Shown: positions 36,150 to 48,735, counted from the stretch's first letter. The stretch: DNA of 64,000 nucleotides from Mugil cephalus (GCF_022458985.1 NC_061785.1:2411816-2475815); one strand, 5' to 3'. Notes: generated by a model from the sequence alone, not told the origin. Made by a program: numbers and translations.

Positions 36150-36776
36150 AAATCTTTGAACCACCCAAATCCCTTTCCCAGTTTCACAAGCATTTTATTC
36201 AACCATTGTCACCACAGTCCCTAGTTGCACAAGCATTTCACCTTTGTTATTATTTTTTCGTATTTCTATCAATCACCTAAAAGCATATATCTAAAACATA
36301 CAGTATTATATGAAGGAACAACCACACAAGCATATCAATATTTCATTGAAAGAATATAAATCAAGCATTTCAAAATGCACATACTGTAGATCCTTTACTG
36401 TTAATCAGTGCCTCACTGTTTCACCACCCTTTGCCGTTTACTGCGGATGCTATGTATACTTTTATCCAGCAGATGTCGCCACATTTAATTGTATCAAATG
36501 CTTCGAATCACTGAACCATTTCAACACAGTTGCTTCAGATTGATTCAGTGTTTCAGAAAGCTTCGCTTCCTCCATCACTAATGTTCAGGTTGCCCCCAAC
36601 TTACCCAACACCTTCCTCCTCACCACATACCTTTGGTACATCTCTTACATGCATGAACACAGAGAAGCTTGTCACAGTCAAAATGAGAGAGCACGCCCCT
36701 CATTCACGCTCCCCTTTTATTGGCGAACTCGAGGCAGATGTTTGGCCACTGGGACATCCTTGCATAAAACCTGACT

Positions 36777-38372
36777 AATGTTTGACAGACACCAGTCAGT
36801 GTTTATCCCAAATAACTCATCATTTCATGGAAATTAAGTTTATTGTCCATAAATACAGGATAAAAGAAGTTTAAAGAGCAGTAATGAGTTGAACTGAAGT
36901 TGGATGAAAATATGTAACACACCATCAAGGACATGAGTCAAGGACCAACACATCTGTCTCTGATCACAACCACAGACACAATAATTCACAATCTATGTAG
37001 TTTTATGTAAATTAGGTCAAACAGATTAATAAAAACTTCATTGGTCCCTGTAGGCGATTTAAGACACAGTGAACAGCATGAGGTGGAAGAACAAGACACT
37101 TTCAGGAACAAAAAAAAAAAAACAAAACAAGAATAAAGTAACAGAAATGAAATTAAAATGACTGTGACATAAATGTTTAACTATCCAGACTGTCCATGGA
37201 GGGTGGAAACATGACTGTATGAGTAAAGTGACTAAAGTTTAAATGTAAACTGGAACTACAGGGATTATATATTTACAGGTTATTGCAGAGATAGTATGAG
37301 AAATGAAGATATATATATAAATAAAGTTGCTTGGAAATAAATGTGGAGGAGGAGTGTCCGTGTGTTGATTGTTGAGACAAGTTTTAAACTGGAGTTTCTT
37401 GTTTGTGTGGTTGTAGGAGTGGGGGTGGGGAGATGTGAATGTGCTGAGAAGAGTCAGATAATATCACACCATAAACTACAAAGATACATCTAAAATATAT
37501 GTTAATGTGTTGGAAACAAGTTGACTAAAGAGGTGAAACAGATAATACTACTAATCATTTAATACGTGGTGATTTCTAAGCATCAGTTTGAGCCGGGAGG
37601 ACAGAAGACACGAAGACAACACGTTAAGAGGCTGAACTCACACTAAACACACACAAACATTCAGGACCGGGTTCGAGTCCAGCTCAGAGCTCACTGATAA
37701 TATACCGATAACACCTGGAACATTATTTAGTTTTTAGTCCATGACAGGAAACATCTTTTATTTATTTATTTGAGGAAATCTTCAGACTTTTATTCTGCGT
37801 CATGAATCGTTCGTGTTGACTCCTCCTCTAAATACCTGACAGGTAAATAGTTTCTTGGTTTCAGTTTAGTCTCGTTTTCACCAGGATCGTGTCGCAGTTG
37901 TTTTTGTCTCCGTGTCAAACTCCGTCTGAAGGTAAAGAAGCAGTTTTGAATGTTTTCTTGGTTAACATCAGCTGTCAGCAGCTCAGCTCCGACAGAAGCA
38001 GCAGAAATCTGCAGCTCCATAAATTCACCTTAATGTGAGTCAGAGCTGAAAGGGTAGAGTCTGGAGGAGGCCTGCTAGGAAACTGATCAGAGCCACACCT
38101 GCTTCCTGAATATCATTTAAATCTACTTTATTATTTACATCAATGACACAGTCTTTTATTTTAAATCTGTCTCTAGAAATTTGATCTGCTTTTCTAACAG
38201 GAAGAGGTGAAAGTAACTAAATACTTTTAGTCCAGTTCAACATAGAGACGCTTTAAACATGATATACACATTTATATTTAGAATAAAGATAATTTGTAGT
38301 AAATAAAAGTAGTAGTGAATCAGCACAAGTATAAAAAAATTCACGTATAAATGTATTACTTAGAAAAATAAA
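36777..38372 (+). repeat. orphan duplicate of the NLR 5' flank
   Basis: A fourth copy of the 5' flank, from 'GTTTGACAGACACCAGTCAG' through the first-exon donor GAAG|GTAAAG (37931/37932) and about 440 bases beyond. It then breaks into a hAT 3' end and the flank of gene C begins anew. No NLR coding exon belongs to it. The ISRE position (37868-37881) has one mismatch in the core. It could act as a distal promoter for gene C or be inert. Confidence 0.8.
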
Positions 38373-38380
38373 ATATGAGC

Positions 38381-38533
38381 GGTTTGCCGTTTACTGTGGA
38401 TGCTATGTATACTTTTATCCAGCAGATGTTGCCACATTTAATTGTATCAAATGCTTCGAATCACTGAACCATTTCAACACAGTTGCTTCAGATTGATTCA
38501 GTGTTTCGGAAAGCTTCGCTTCCTCCATCACTA
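38381..38533 (+). mobile_element. truncated 3' end of the ZBED/hAT element
   Basis: Homologous to the last about 150 bases of the copies ending at 21730 and 36580, including the terminus CCATCACTA. Its right flank (TATATCATCAAAA) matches that of the 21730 copy, not the 36580 one. Confidence 0.75.
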
Positions 38534-39778
38534 TATCATCAAAATTCACAAATACATGGTCTGAGCATGTATTGTAATAAATTGGAAAATATAAATACTA
38601 AATCCCATATATGTACATATATTTTCTAATATATCGTAATAAAGTTGTTGTTGTTTCGTAGGGGATGTGGTGGCATCTCTGTTCTGTTTGTCAAATCTTG
38701 CCTGACTAATGTTTGACAGACACCAGTCAATGTTTATCCCAAATAACATATGTAACAAAATTAAGTACATTTTCCATAAATACTTAAAAAATAATGAGTT
38801 GAACTGAAGTTGGATGAAAATATGTAACACACCATCAAGGACATAAGTCAAGGACCAACACATCTGTCTCTGATCACAACCACAGACACAATAATTCACA
38901 ATCTATGTAGTTTTCTGTAAATTAGGTCAAACAGATTCAGAAAACTTTATTTGTCCCTGGGGATGATTAAAGACACAGTGAGCAGCATGAGGTGGAAGAA
39001 CAAGACACTTTTAGGAACAAAAATAAATAAATAAATAAATAAAGTAACAGAAATGAAATAAAAATGACTGTGACATGAATGTTTAACTATCCAGACTGTC
39101 CATGGAGGGTGGAAACATGACTGTATGAGTAAAGTGACTAAAGTTTACATGTAAACTGGAACTACAGGGTTTACTGTATATATTTACAGTTTATTGAAGA
39201 GGTAGTATCAGTAATAAATATATATATATAAATTAAGTTGCTTGGACATAAATGTGAGGGAGGAGTGTCTGTGTGCTGCCTGGTTATCCAAGTTTGAAAC
39301 TGGAGTTTCTGGTTTGTGTGGTTGTAGGAGTGGGGGTGGGGAGATGTGAATGTGCTGAGAAGAGTCAGATAATATCACACCATAAACTACAAAGATAAAT
39401 CTAAAATATATGTTAATGTGTTGGAAACAAGTTGACTAAAGAGGTGAAACAGATAATACTACTAATCATTTAATACGTGGTGATTTGTAAGCATCAGTTT
39501 GAGCCGGGAGGACAGAAGACACGAAGACAACACATTAAGAGGCTGAACTCACACTAAACACACACAAACATTCAGGACCGGGTTCGAGTCCAGCTCAGAG
39601 CTCACTGATAATATACCGATAACACCTGGAACATTATTTAGTTTTTAGTCCATGACAGGAAACATCTTTTATTTATTTATTTGAGGAAATCTTCAGACTT
39701 TTAATCTGCGTCATGGATCGTTCGTGTTGACTCCTCCTATAAATACCTGACAGGTAAATAGTTTCTTTGTTTCAGTTT
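38534..39778 (+). repeat. AT-rich spacer and duplicated 5' flank of NLR gene C
   Basis: Counterpart of 21731-22990 with small indels, including an (AATA)n tract near 39023-39042. No coding frame. A clean TATAAATA occurs at 39738-39745, where genes A and B have weaker TAAACACC/TAAATACC. Confidence 0.8.
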
Positions 39779-39792
39779 AGTTTCACTTTCAC
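39779..39792 (-). promoter_or_regulatory. interferon-stimulated response element ahead of NLR gene C
   Basis: AGTTTCACTTTCAC, identical to the gene B site, is a perfect ISRE on the minus strand. It lies about 35 bases after TATAAATA (39738) and 50 bases before the donor GAAG|GTAATG (39842/39843). Confidence 0.65.
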
Positions 39793-39842
39793 CAGGATCG
39801 TGTCGCAGTTGTTTTTGTCTCCGTGTCAAACTCCGTCTGAAG
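39793..39842 (+). other. probable non-coding first exon of NLR gene C
   Basis: The conserved donor is at 39842/39843. The acceptor TTTCAG|CAGC (40410/40411) precedes the ATG by four bases. The left boundary is not determined. Confidence 0.45.
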
Positions 39843-40414
39843 GTAATGAAGCAGTTTTGAATGTTTTCTTGGTTAACATCAGCTGTCAGCAGCTCAGCTC
39901 CGACAGAAGCAGCAGAAATCTGCAGCTCCATAAATTCACCTTAATGTGAGTCAGAGCTGAAAGGGTAGAGTCTGGAGGAGGCCTGCTAGGAAACTGATCA
40001 GAGACACACCTGCTTCCTGAATATCATTTAAACTCTCTTTATTATTTACATTAATGACACAGTCTTTTATTTTAAATCTGTCTCTAGAAGTTTGATCTGC
40101 TTTTCTAACAGGAAGAGAGGAAAGTAACTAAATACTTTTAGTCCAGTTCAACATAGAGACGCTTTATACACGATATACACATTTATACAGCGAGCAGATA
40201 AGATTTTATTTGCAGTAAATAAAAGTAGTACTAAACAGAACACCACTTTAAAAATACCAGCAAATGTTTTCTTTAGAAAAATGAAATATAAAATGCATAT
40301 AAAGTCTATGAACTGGAAGAAAGTATAAAATATACACAGTGTCAGTGAAGGCATCATCATCAGTGGAGGATCAGCTGATCTGTTTACAACATGAATGATT
40401 AGTGTTTCAGCAGC

Positions 40415-43400
40415 ATGGACCAGAGACAGGACAGACTGGAGGGAACTGGATCAGAACCAGAACCTGGACCTGGACCTGGATCCAGCTGTGTGTCCTGGTC
40501 CAAGGACATTATTACTGATATTAAACAGAGTCAAAGGTAAGTGGTTAATATCATCATCAAGAGAAATTTCCTGAATAATTAGGAAGTTTTATTGTCAACA
40601 ACAAACTAGAGTTTAGCAGCTCTCTGGTTCTGCAGCAATAAAACTAAAAGCTACAGCAGCAACACACAAGGAAATCTACACTATAAACAAGTGAAAGCAC
40701 AGAAGAGTGAACTGGTAGGACGTAGCAGCACTTTAAAACAGGGACGATAAAACAGCTGAGTCACAGAATGAACAACTCATAATTAACAACAGAGTAAATG
40801 TGTCTGTAGAGTGCAGGTGCACCAGGGAGTAGGTATGGGTAGTAGGTCTACAGTCTATGGGGGACAGGACTGGTGGTTTAGCCTGATCTAATTTAATCAG
40901 TGGTGTTTTTCTATCAGGACCCATCAGAGACCAGAGTCTGATCAGGATGAACTCAGCTGTGTGTCCTTCAAGAGCGACTGGTCAAAGGAGATTATTACTA
41001 CATTTAAGGAAGGACGTGGTTCTGGTCCAGAGAGGTAAAGTGTCAGTAAATGTGTCTGACTTGAGGAGCTGATGGTTCTACTTTCATGTCTCTTCCTCTT
41101 TGGGTTAAAGCTGGTTCATCACTCTTGTGTCACTGGGTTTATAAAACATGTTTGTTTCATCCTTTTACTTCTGACGTCTCTGATTTGAATTTATTCTCAT
41201 CAGGTTTTATCCAACATGCTCATTTATCTGTGGTGGTTTCATTTCAGGATCCAGCAGCAGAGACCAGACTCTCCTGGACCTGGATCTGAATCTGGATCTG
41301 AATCTGAACCCAGTTGTGTGTCCTTCAAGAGCGACTGGTCAAAGGAGATTATTACTACATTTAAGGAAGGACGTAGTTCTGGTCCAGAGAGGTGAAGTGT
41401 CACTAGCTGTTATTGTCCCTTGTCCTTCAGGTGTAGGTGGACAGATGAGTCCTGACCTGAAGACCTTGTTTCAGTCGTAGAGAAGATAAACTCAGGATGA
41501 GTTTGGGGGAGGACATCACACTTTGTTTCTTAGTGGCCAAAGTTAAAATAGTGAAGTATGTTTGAGGAGAGAAAGAAACAGCTGATGGCTCTGAGGTGAA
41601 GAACATGTGCCTCGCTAGGATTTTCATCTCTAACATGATCAGTCAGAGAGTCTGAGGTGTCTTCATGTTTCTGTCTGGTTTGTTTCCAGTGTTCAGTCTC
41701 TGGCTCTGGGTTCCTTCTCCAGCTGATTCATCAGGAGGCAAAGCTTGATGAAACAGCTGCAGACTGAGCTGTTGATGGTCAGTGGGAGGACTAGTAAACC
41801 TTTACCACTACAGAGACTCATCTGATTCACTCTTCACTTCCACATGTCACTCCAGGGACATTTAGCTTGTGTTGGTCTCTGTGTGGACAGACATGATGAG
41901 AGCTAATTGTTGATGATTGGTCCACAGAGTCCACCAGCAGAGCTCAGAGGTTCTCAGTGGTCAGTCTACCCAGCAGCATCAGACACAGCTGGACTCCATC
42001 TTTCTGGTCTGTACATGTACATCAACTACTTTCCATCATGTCCATGCTGCTCTTTGTAGACCAGTGGATTGTCAGTGTGTCCAACATGGATCTGATGTTT
42101 GTCTCCATGGTTTCAGTCTGCTTGAGTCATTCATATCATATTCTGTTCCAGCTGCTGGAGGACAACATCATCACTTTTGTGAAGAAGGAGCTGAAGAAGA
42201 TCCAGAAGGTTTTGAGTCCAGATTACCCAGAATGCTCAGAGAGTCAGAGGGAGGATGAGGAGGTGTTGGAGGGTGAGGATGAAGAGCAGAGGAGGAGCAG
42301 CAGAGATTTATTCCTGAAGATGACAGTGAACTTCCTGAGGAGAATGAAGCAGGAGGAGCTGGCTGACTGTCTGCAGATCAGTAAGAGGATTTCTCTAAAC
42401 ATTGAAGCTGCTGGAGAAATGAGACATTTACTACTGAACCAAGAGATGAACCAAGATATATTCACACACTCATTCTTCAGAGCAATGACATGTTTGAATA
42501 TTTACTGGAGAGTTTATTCATTCATCTTATTTCTTGTTTCTTCATTCAGGACATAAAGCTGCAGTTTGTGGACGTAAAGTTAAATCTAGTCTAAAGGAGA
42601 AGTTCCAGTGTGTGTTTGAGGGGATTGCTAAAGCTGGAAACTCAACCCTTCTGAATGAGATCTACACAGAGCTCTACATCACAGAGGGAGGGACTGCAGA
42701 GGTCAATGATGAACATGAGGTCAGACAGATTGAAACAGCATCCAGGAAACCACACAGACCAGAAACAAGCATCAGACAAGAAGACCTCTTTAAACCCTCA
42801 CCTGGAAGACATGGACCAATCAGAAGAGTGATGACAAAGGGAGTGGCTGGCATTGGGAAAACAGTCTTAACACAGAAGTTCACTCTGGACTGGGCTGAAG
42901 ACAAAGTCAACCAGGACATCCTCTTCGTATTTCCATTGACTTTCAGAGAGCTGAATGTGGTGAAAGAGAGAAAGTTCAGCTTGGTGGAACTTGTTCATCA
43001 CTTCTTCACTGAAACCAAAGAAGCAGGAATCTGCAGCTTTGAAGACTTCCAGGTTGTGTTCATCTTTGACGGTCTGGATGAGTGTCGACTTCCTCTGGAC
43101 TTCCACAAGACTGAGATCCTGACTGATGTTACAGAGTCCACCTCAGTGGATGTGCTGCTGACAAACCTCATCAGGGGGAAACTGCTTCCCTCTGCTCGCC
43201 TCTGGATAACCACACGACCTGCAGCAGCCAATCAGATCCCTCCTGAGTGTGTTGACATGGTGACAGAGATCAGAGGGTTCACTGACTCCCAGAAGGAGGA
43301 GTACTTCAGGAAGAGGTTCAGAGATGAGGAGCAGGCCAGCAGGATCATCTCCCACATCAAGACATCACAAAGCCTCCACATCATGTGTCACATCCCAGTC

Positions 43401-46400
43401 TTCTGCTGGATCACTGCTACAGTTCTGGAGGATGTGTTGGAAACCAGAGAGGGAGGAGAGCTGCCCAAGACCCTGACTGAGATGTACATCCACTTCCTGG
43501 TGGTTCAGGCCAAAGTCAAGAAGGTCAAGTATGATGGAGGAGCTGAGACAGATCCACACTGGAGTCCAGAGACCAGGAAGATCATTGAGTCTCTGGGAAA
43601 ACTGGCTTTTGATCAGCTGCTGAAAGGAAACCTGATCTTCTATGAATCAGACCTGACAGAGTGTGGCATCGATATCAGAGCAGCCTCAGTGTACTCAGGA
43701 GTGTTCACACAGATCTTTAAAGAGGAGAGAGGCCTGTACCAGGACAAGGTGTTCTGCTTCGTCCATCTGAGCGTTCAGGAGTTTCTGGCTGCAGTCTACA
43801 TGATCCACTGTTACACCAACAGGAAGACAGAGGAGCTGCAGGACTTTGTGGGAGGAAACTACAATAACTCACATCTGGATGAATTTCTGAACAGAGTCAT
43901 GATTAAATCCCTGGAGAGTAAAAGTGGTCACCTGGACCTGTTAGTTCGCTTCCTTCATGGCCTCTCTCTGGGGTCCAACCAGAGACTCTTAGGAGGTCTG
44001 CTGGGTCAGAGAAAGAACAGTCCAGAAATCATCCAGAGAACCATCAACAACCTGAAGAAGATGAACACTGATGAAATCTCTCATGAGAGAAGCATCATCA
44101 TCTTCCACTGTCTGATGGAGATGAACGACCTCTCAGTTCATCAGGAGATCCAAGAGTTCCTGAAGTCAGAGAACAGATCAAAGAAGGAACTCTCTGAGAT
44201 CCACTGCTCAGCTCTGGCCTACATGCTGCAGATGTCAGAGGAGGTTCTGGATGAGTTGAACTTGAAGAAGTACAGAACATCAAGGGAGGGACGACAGAGA
44301 CTGATTCCAGCTGTGAGGAATTGCAGAAAGGCTCAGTGAGTCCTGATGTGATCATTAACAGAATCAATCATTACTGATTGATGTCCAGGTCTGAGGTTGT
44401 CAAGTCATATGTTTTATGAGAATGATTGTTTCCTGTCAAACACAGTCAGAGAAGATGAGCTCAACCACTGATGTGGAGACAAAATGTCCAACAGGACGTG
44501 TCCAACTGTCCACTCATCAACACATCACTTTCATAGAAATGTCTTCTTCCATTACAACACATTTTATTTATTTGTCTCATGACAGACTTGTTGACTGTGG
44601 ACTCTCAGAGAGTCACTGTGAAGTCGTGGCCTCAGCTCTGAAGTCCAACCCCTCCCATCTGAAACATCTGGACCTGAGTCACAACAACCTGGAGGATTCA
44701 GGAGTGAAGCATCTGTCTGCTGGACTGGAGAGTCCAAACTGTAAACTGGAGACTCTGAGGTCAGTTTTCATTTATTTTCTTCTCAGGCTTCTGAAGAATG
44801 GAGATCCAGTTTAGATGAGCTCTCTTGTCAGGACTGTCAGATAGAAAAGGAGCTCAAAGAGTTGAAATGAAGGAGCATCATGTTCCTGAACATCAGCAGG
44901 TATCTCCTCAGTCATCGGTGGTGGGTCTGATCACAAACCACATCAAGTCCAGTCTTCACATGTGTTGTTTGTAGTCCAACATGTGTGAGCAGCATCTAAT
45001 TGATCTGTGTTTACATGAATAGTTGTCTGAATGTTGTGTTGATGTTTGGATGATGTCTGTAGAAGGCTGACATGATGAAGATCCGCAATAACACAAGGAA
45101 AAAGTCACTTTACTCATTTTAGAGAACAGCTCATTGATCAGGACACATTTCATCTTTTATTCTTTATCTAGATTGAGTTGCTGCAGTTTGTCAGAGATCA
45201 GCTGTGATTCTCTGGTCTCAGCTCTGAAGTCCAACCCCTCCCATCTGAAACATCTGAACCTGAGAGGGAACAACCTGAAGGATTCAGGAGTGAAGCAGCT
45301 GTGTGGTTTTCTGGAGAGTCCAGACTGTAGACTGGAGACTCTGGGGTCAGTTCACTGTCTGTTACTGTTGTAGATCTGATATGTTTAATCATCAACTGAA
45401 TCTCTTTATTGTTCCTCAAGGTGAAGACAAATAAAAACTAATTAAATAACTGTATAATGTTGAGCTTCATTCCTGGTCAACACACATTGATGAGGACACG
45501 TTTAAAACCTCAACACATCTGACTGATCATCAATCATTTCATCTTTTATTCTTCATTCAGATTGTGGAGCTGCAGTTTGTCAGAGATCAGCTGTGATTCT
45601 CTGGTCTCAGCTCTGAAGTCCAACCCCTCCCATCTGAAACATCTGGACCTGAGAGAAAACAACCTGGAGGATTCTGATGTGAAGCAGCTTCTTGATCTTG
45701 TGGAGAGTCCAGACTATAAACTGGAGACTCTGAGGTGAGTAGAGGGTTCCAGTCAGTCCATGCTGCTTTCATCAGTATCGTCCTAAACACAGTTAGTATC
45801 AAAGATCCAGTGTTTCCTGTAAACCTGCAGCTTCTCATTGAAGCTGTGAGAGGAGAATGGAGACAGGCTTCAGGATTGGACAGAAAGACAGAGAGAGAAA
45901 CAACAGTCAGCCAATCAAAGGAGACAGAAGCTTGTTGTGATCATGTGTTTGAGTTGATGTGAAGACGACTGTTGTTGTTGTGTTGATGTGTCCAGGAAAT
46001 AAAGCTGGACTCCAGCTGACAGCCTTCCAAGATGTATAGAGACAGTGGTGATCATTCATCACATCTGATCAACAACTGATCACAGCTCTGAGATCAGTCT
46101 GACTGAAGCCTGCACATCACAGAAGCAGCATTACATTTAGTAACCATGAGTTTCTTAGTCAGCTGATCTTTGTTTCCATGGAGCAGCAGTAAATCCATCA
46201 CTAAAGTGTTGGTGCAGTAATGAAGCGTTCAGGACTCTCAGCAGTTTCTTAGTGAAATCTGCAGAGGAAACAGACTTGATGCTAAAAGTCTCTGCAGGTC
46301 TGTGTGTGTTCACTCCAACATGTTAACATGAAGCTGAAAGGAAGCTGGCTGAGCTCCACAGCTGCTCCACTGCTGCTCTGAACAGGACTCAAGTCCCTGC

Positions 46401-46488
46401 TGCTCTTTCTACTGGATGTGATGATGAAGGGAAACATTCCTTCACCTCCTCTCTTCTTTCTCCTCCTCTCTACAGGTGGACGTGGTGA
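40415..46488 (+). CDS. NLR gene C: NLRC3-like FISNA-NACHT-LRR receptor
   Basis: Predicted cytosolic immune receptor and the most compact of the three. Coding exons: 40415-40536, 40918-41034, 41248-41391, 41928-42006, 42152-42380, 42550-44335, 44586-44759, 45172-45345, 45561-45734 and 46476-46488; phases match and give about 1003 residues. The first exon has a short Glu-Pro-Gly-Pro stretch. Exons 2 and 3 both end in '[15 protein letters not shown]', a sequence closer to each other than to genes A or B. The NACHT exon has GVAGIGKT and [10 protein letters not shown], and ends 'NCRKAQ' where genes A and B end in 'FR'. Only three LRR exons remain, and the L1 and LTR insertions of genes A and B are absent. 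The last residues after the LRRs are uncertain. Confidence 0.85.
44586..45734 (+). repeat. LRR exon array of gene C (three exons)
   Basis: Exons 44586-44759, 45172-45345 and 45561-45734, each 174 bp and phase 2: one '[14 protein letters not shown]' type, one '[14 protein letters not shown]' type and one terminal '[13 protein letters not shown]' type. Two internal exons present in genes A and B are missing. The middle exon has 'LNLRGNN' in place of 'LDLSxNN'. Confidence 0.85.
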
Positions 46489-46741
46489 TAAACAGGACGG
46501 TGTGTGTTGTGAGAGGATGAGCTGTGTCCTGATGATCCAGAGGTTGAAGCAGACTCTGACTGGACCATGTTACTGGGAGGTGGAGAGGAGAGCTTCATCC
46601 ACATGGTCTCCATTTAAGACCATCAACAGAGCTGCACTTCAACTCTTCACAGAGCTCCAACAAATCAAGTCCAGTCCCTCATCAATGATTCAGACACATG
46701 TCAACCTGCCAGCATCAACAGTCCTTCCTGATGTTGTCTAG
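46489..46741 (+). pseudogene. B30.2/SPRY-like terminal exon relic of gene C
   Basis: Same layout as behind gene B: acceptor CTACAG (46475), an open frame containing 'LTGPCYWEVERR' ending at TAG 46739-46741, but a stop after four codons in the phase delivered by the LRR exon (46486-46488). The SPRY-like frame is nearly identical in genes B and C. Confidence 0.45.
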
Positions 46742-48613
46742 ATGTTTGCTCCTTGTCTTCTCTTGTCTCTATAGAAACAGTAGATGTTTTATTTATTCTA
46801 CAGGTCAACCTAGTCAACCTCTGGTCCATCTGTCTGTCTCTGAGAGACGTCCAAGAGGAAAATTTTGATGCTCAAAGTTTGCTCTTTCTCAAAATTGTGA
46901 TTCTCATTTCAGCCTCATATTGTTTCCATTTTGCCTGATCTGTTTCTTATTTGTTGCTTTTAAAAGTCACTTGGGGCAACAGCATGAGACATAAGTGGAT
47001 GGAGTCATACTTGAGACTAAAGGAGATACCTTACTCAGTCTCATTAATGGCTCATTATTTTCTCCACGAGACTTAAATGAGACACAAATGAGCAATGCTC
47101 ACTACAGCCACTATAGAACTACTAGAACTTAGACAGTCTTCAGGCCGACAAGCAGCATTTGCTGCATGTGGACTGAAAAAATAAGTGAAGTATTTATTTG
47201 TATTTAGTCTATTTATTTGTATTTAGTCCATTTAAGTGATGATGATTATTAATAATTATGATACTACTAATAATAATCATAATAAATATATTGTATGTCC
47301 TTTTTTATGTAAAGGGAATGGCTTGATTTCATCTTTAATTATATTATAATTAGTATTATGTCAACTTTCTTTTGTGTAATCCTTTATTTTCCCTAATGTT
47401 GAAATAGTGCATGACTTTAATACACATAGAATAATACAAATGACCATAAATTGATAAATAAAAATACTTGTTAAACAAAAGAAAAATGACTTCTGGGGCA
47501 AATCACTTTTTCTACTTCCTCCAATTACATTAATTTCCTGCAGCTTCATTAGAAAGAAATATAACTCACATTGGTGCCTTTCATTGTCAAGGTAAAGTAT
47601 ATATTACATGATCATAATTGTAAGGGCCTGTTGGATAAACCAGCAAGATGCAGAGAGCTACGACTGGTGTAACTTTATTCTCTCCTCTTTACCAATCTGA
47701 CACCATGAAAAGTATAAAATGGAGAAAATACAAATGCTATGTTTGCACAAATACTACAAATAAATCATGGTTACATTTTTAAACTTCATACAAATCATGT
47801 TGTTGCAATCGGACAGGAGCAGGAAGTCTAGCGCCAGCAATAACAGGAAGTAGTAGAAGAAGAGTGGTATTTTTCAAAATAAAACCACAAAAGAAACGCA
47901 AGGTCTCAGAACTCCATTAATCATTAAAATAAGTGTTGCTGCCATTTACAATAATAATTAACACACACGTTAAAACAATGATAAACACATTCTGAACTGT
48001 CACAAATTTACCTTAGAAAATAAAAGGAAATGTATAATTTATTCTTATATTATTCTTATTTTACTGGAATTCATTCAGTATTTAATTATAATTACTAGAT
48101 TTATGTAGTTGTATTTAGTTATATGCTCTTTATTTCATACATTTTTGTTTGTATACTTAGAACGTTCTATCATAAAATAAAAATAAAAGAATAAATAATT
48201 AAATATTTCTATCATACAAATTAAATTAACATAATAAAAAGCATATATTTTAAATACAGCGAAAAATAACTAATATTAAGTCAATGTAGAAATAAATTGT
48301 CTATGATTCTTGTGACTAAGATCCACTCCACATTTAAATTTAATTGTAAATTCTTCCAAAACATCAGAAATATAGTTTCCATGTAACTGTTGTATGAGCT
48401 CAGTGTCATGGAGGTCAGTTTGTGAGATGACAGGAAGGTCTGGTCTGTATCAGTGTCTCAGCGTGGGAACTGGAGGAGAAACGCTTTAAATCATCAGCTT
48501 CTGATATTTATGACGATTCAAACACCAGGAACATCCTCAATGTTCTGGACTCCTCAGTAATAACTGGGTCATTGCTGGACCCCCAGAGGGTCCGGACTGG
48601 TCCCACGGTATGA

Positions 48614-48735
48614 ACTTTAAAATAAAGAGAAGAAGAAGTAGGAAGAGGAGGAGGAGGAAGTGGATTAGGAGAAGGAAAAGTGGATGGGGAAGGAGGAAGG
48701 AGATGAAGAGGAAGGAGGAGGAAGAAAAAGAAAGT
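48614..48735. repeat. purine-rich GGA/GAA tract
   Basis: About 120 bases of almost pure A/G on the plus strand (AGGAGGAGG, AGAAGAAG). The minus-strand Leu/Ser-rich frame across it is a repeat artefact. Confidence 0.9.

Larger units (their letters stand above)
35103..36580 (+). mobile_element. ZBED/hAT transposon with near-perfect 8-bp target duplication
   Basis: The left end TAGAGATG...CGAAGC is an imperfect inverted copy of the right end ...GCTTCG...CATCACTA. The flanking octamers are ATGTACAG (35095-35102) and ATGTTCAG (36581-36588), seven of eight equal, as expected for hAT. It encodes a BED finger piece and a middle piece of the transposase. The C-terminal part is largely deleted, so this is a dead, internally deleted element. 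Confidence 0.75.

Noticed and set aside
36310-36543. 77-codon frame repeated at 21460-21693
   Set aside because: It is non-coding 3' sequence of the hAT element present in both copies, beyond the transposase stop codon.
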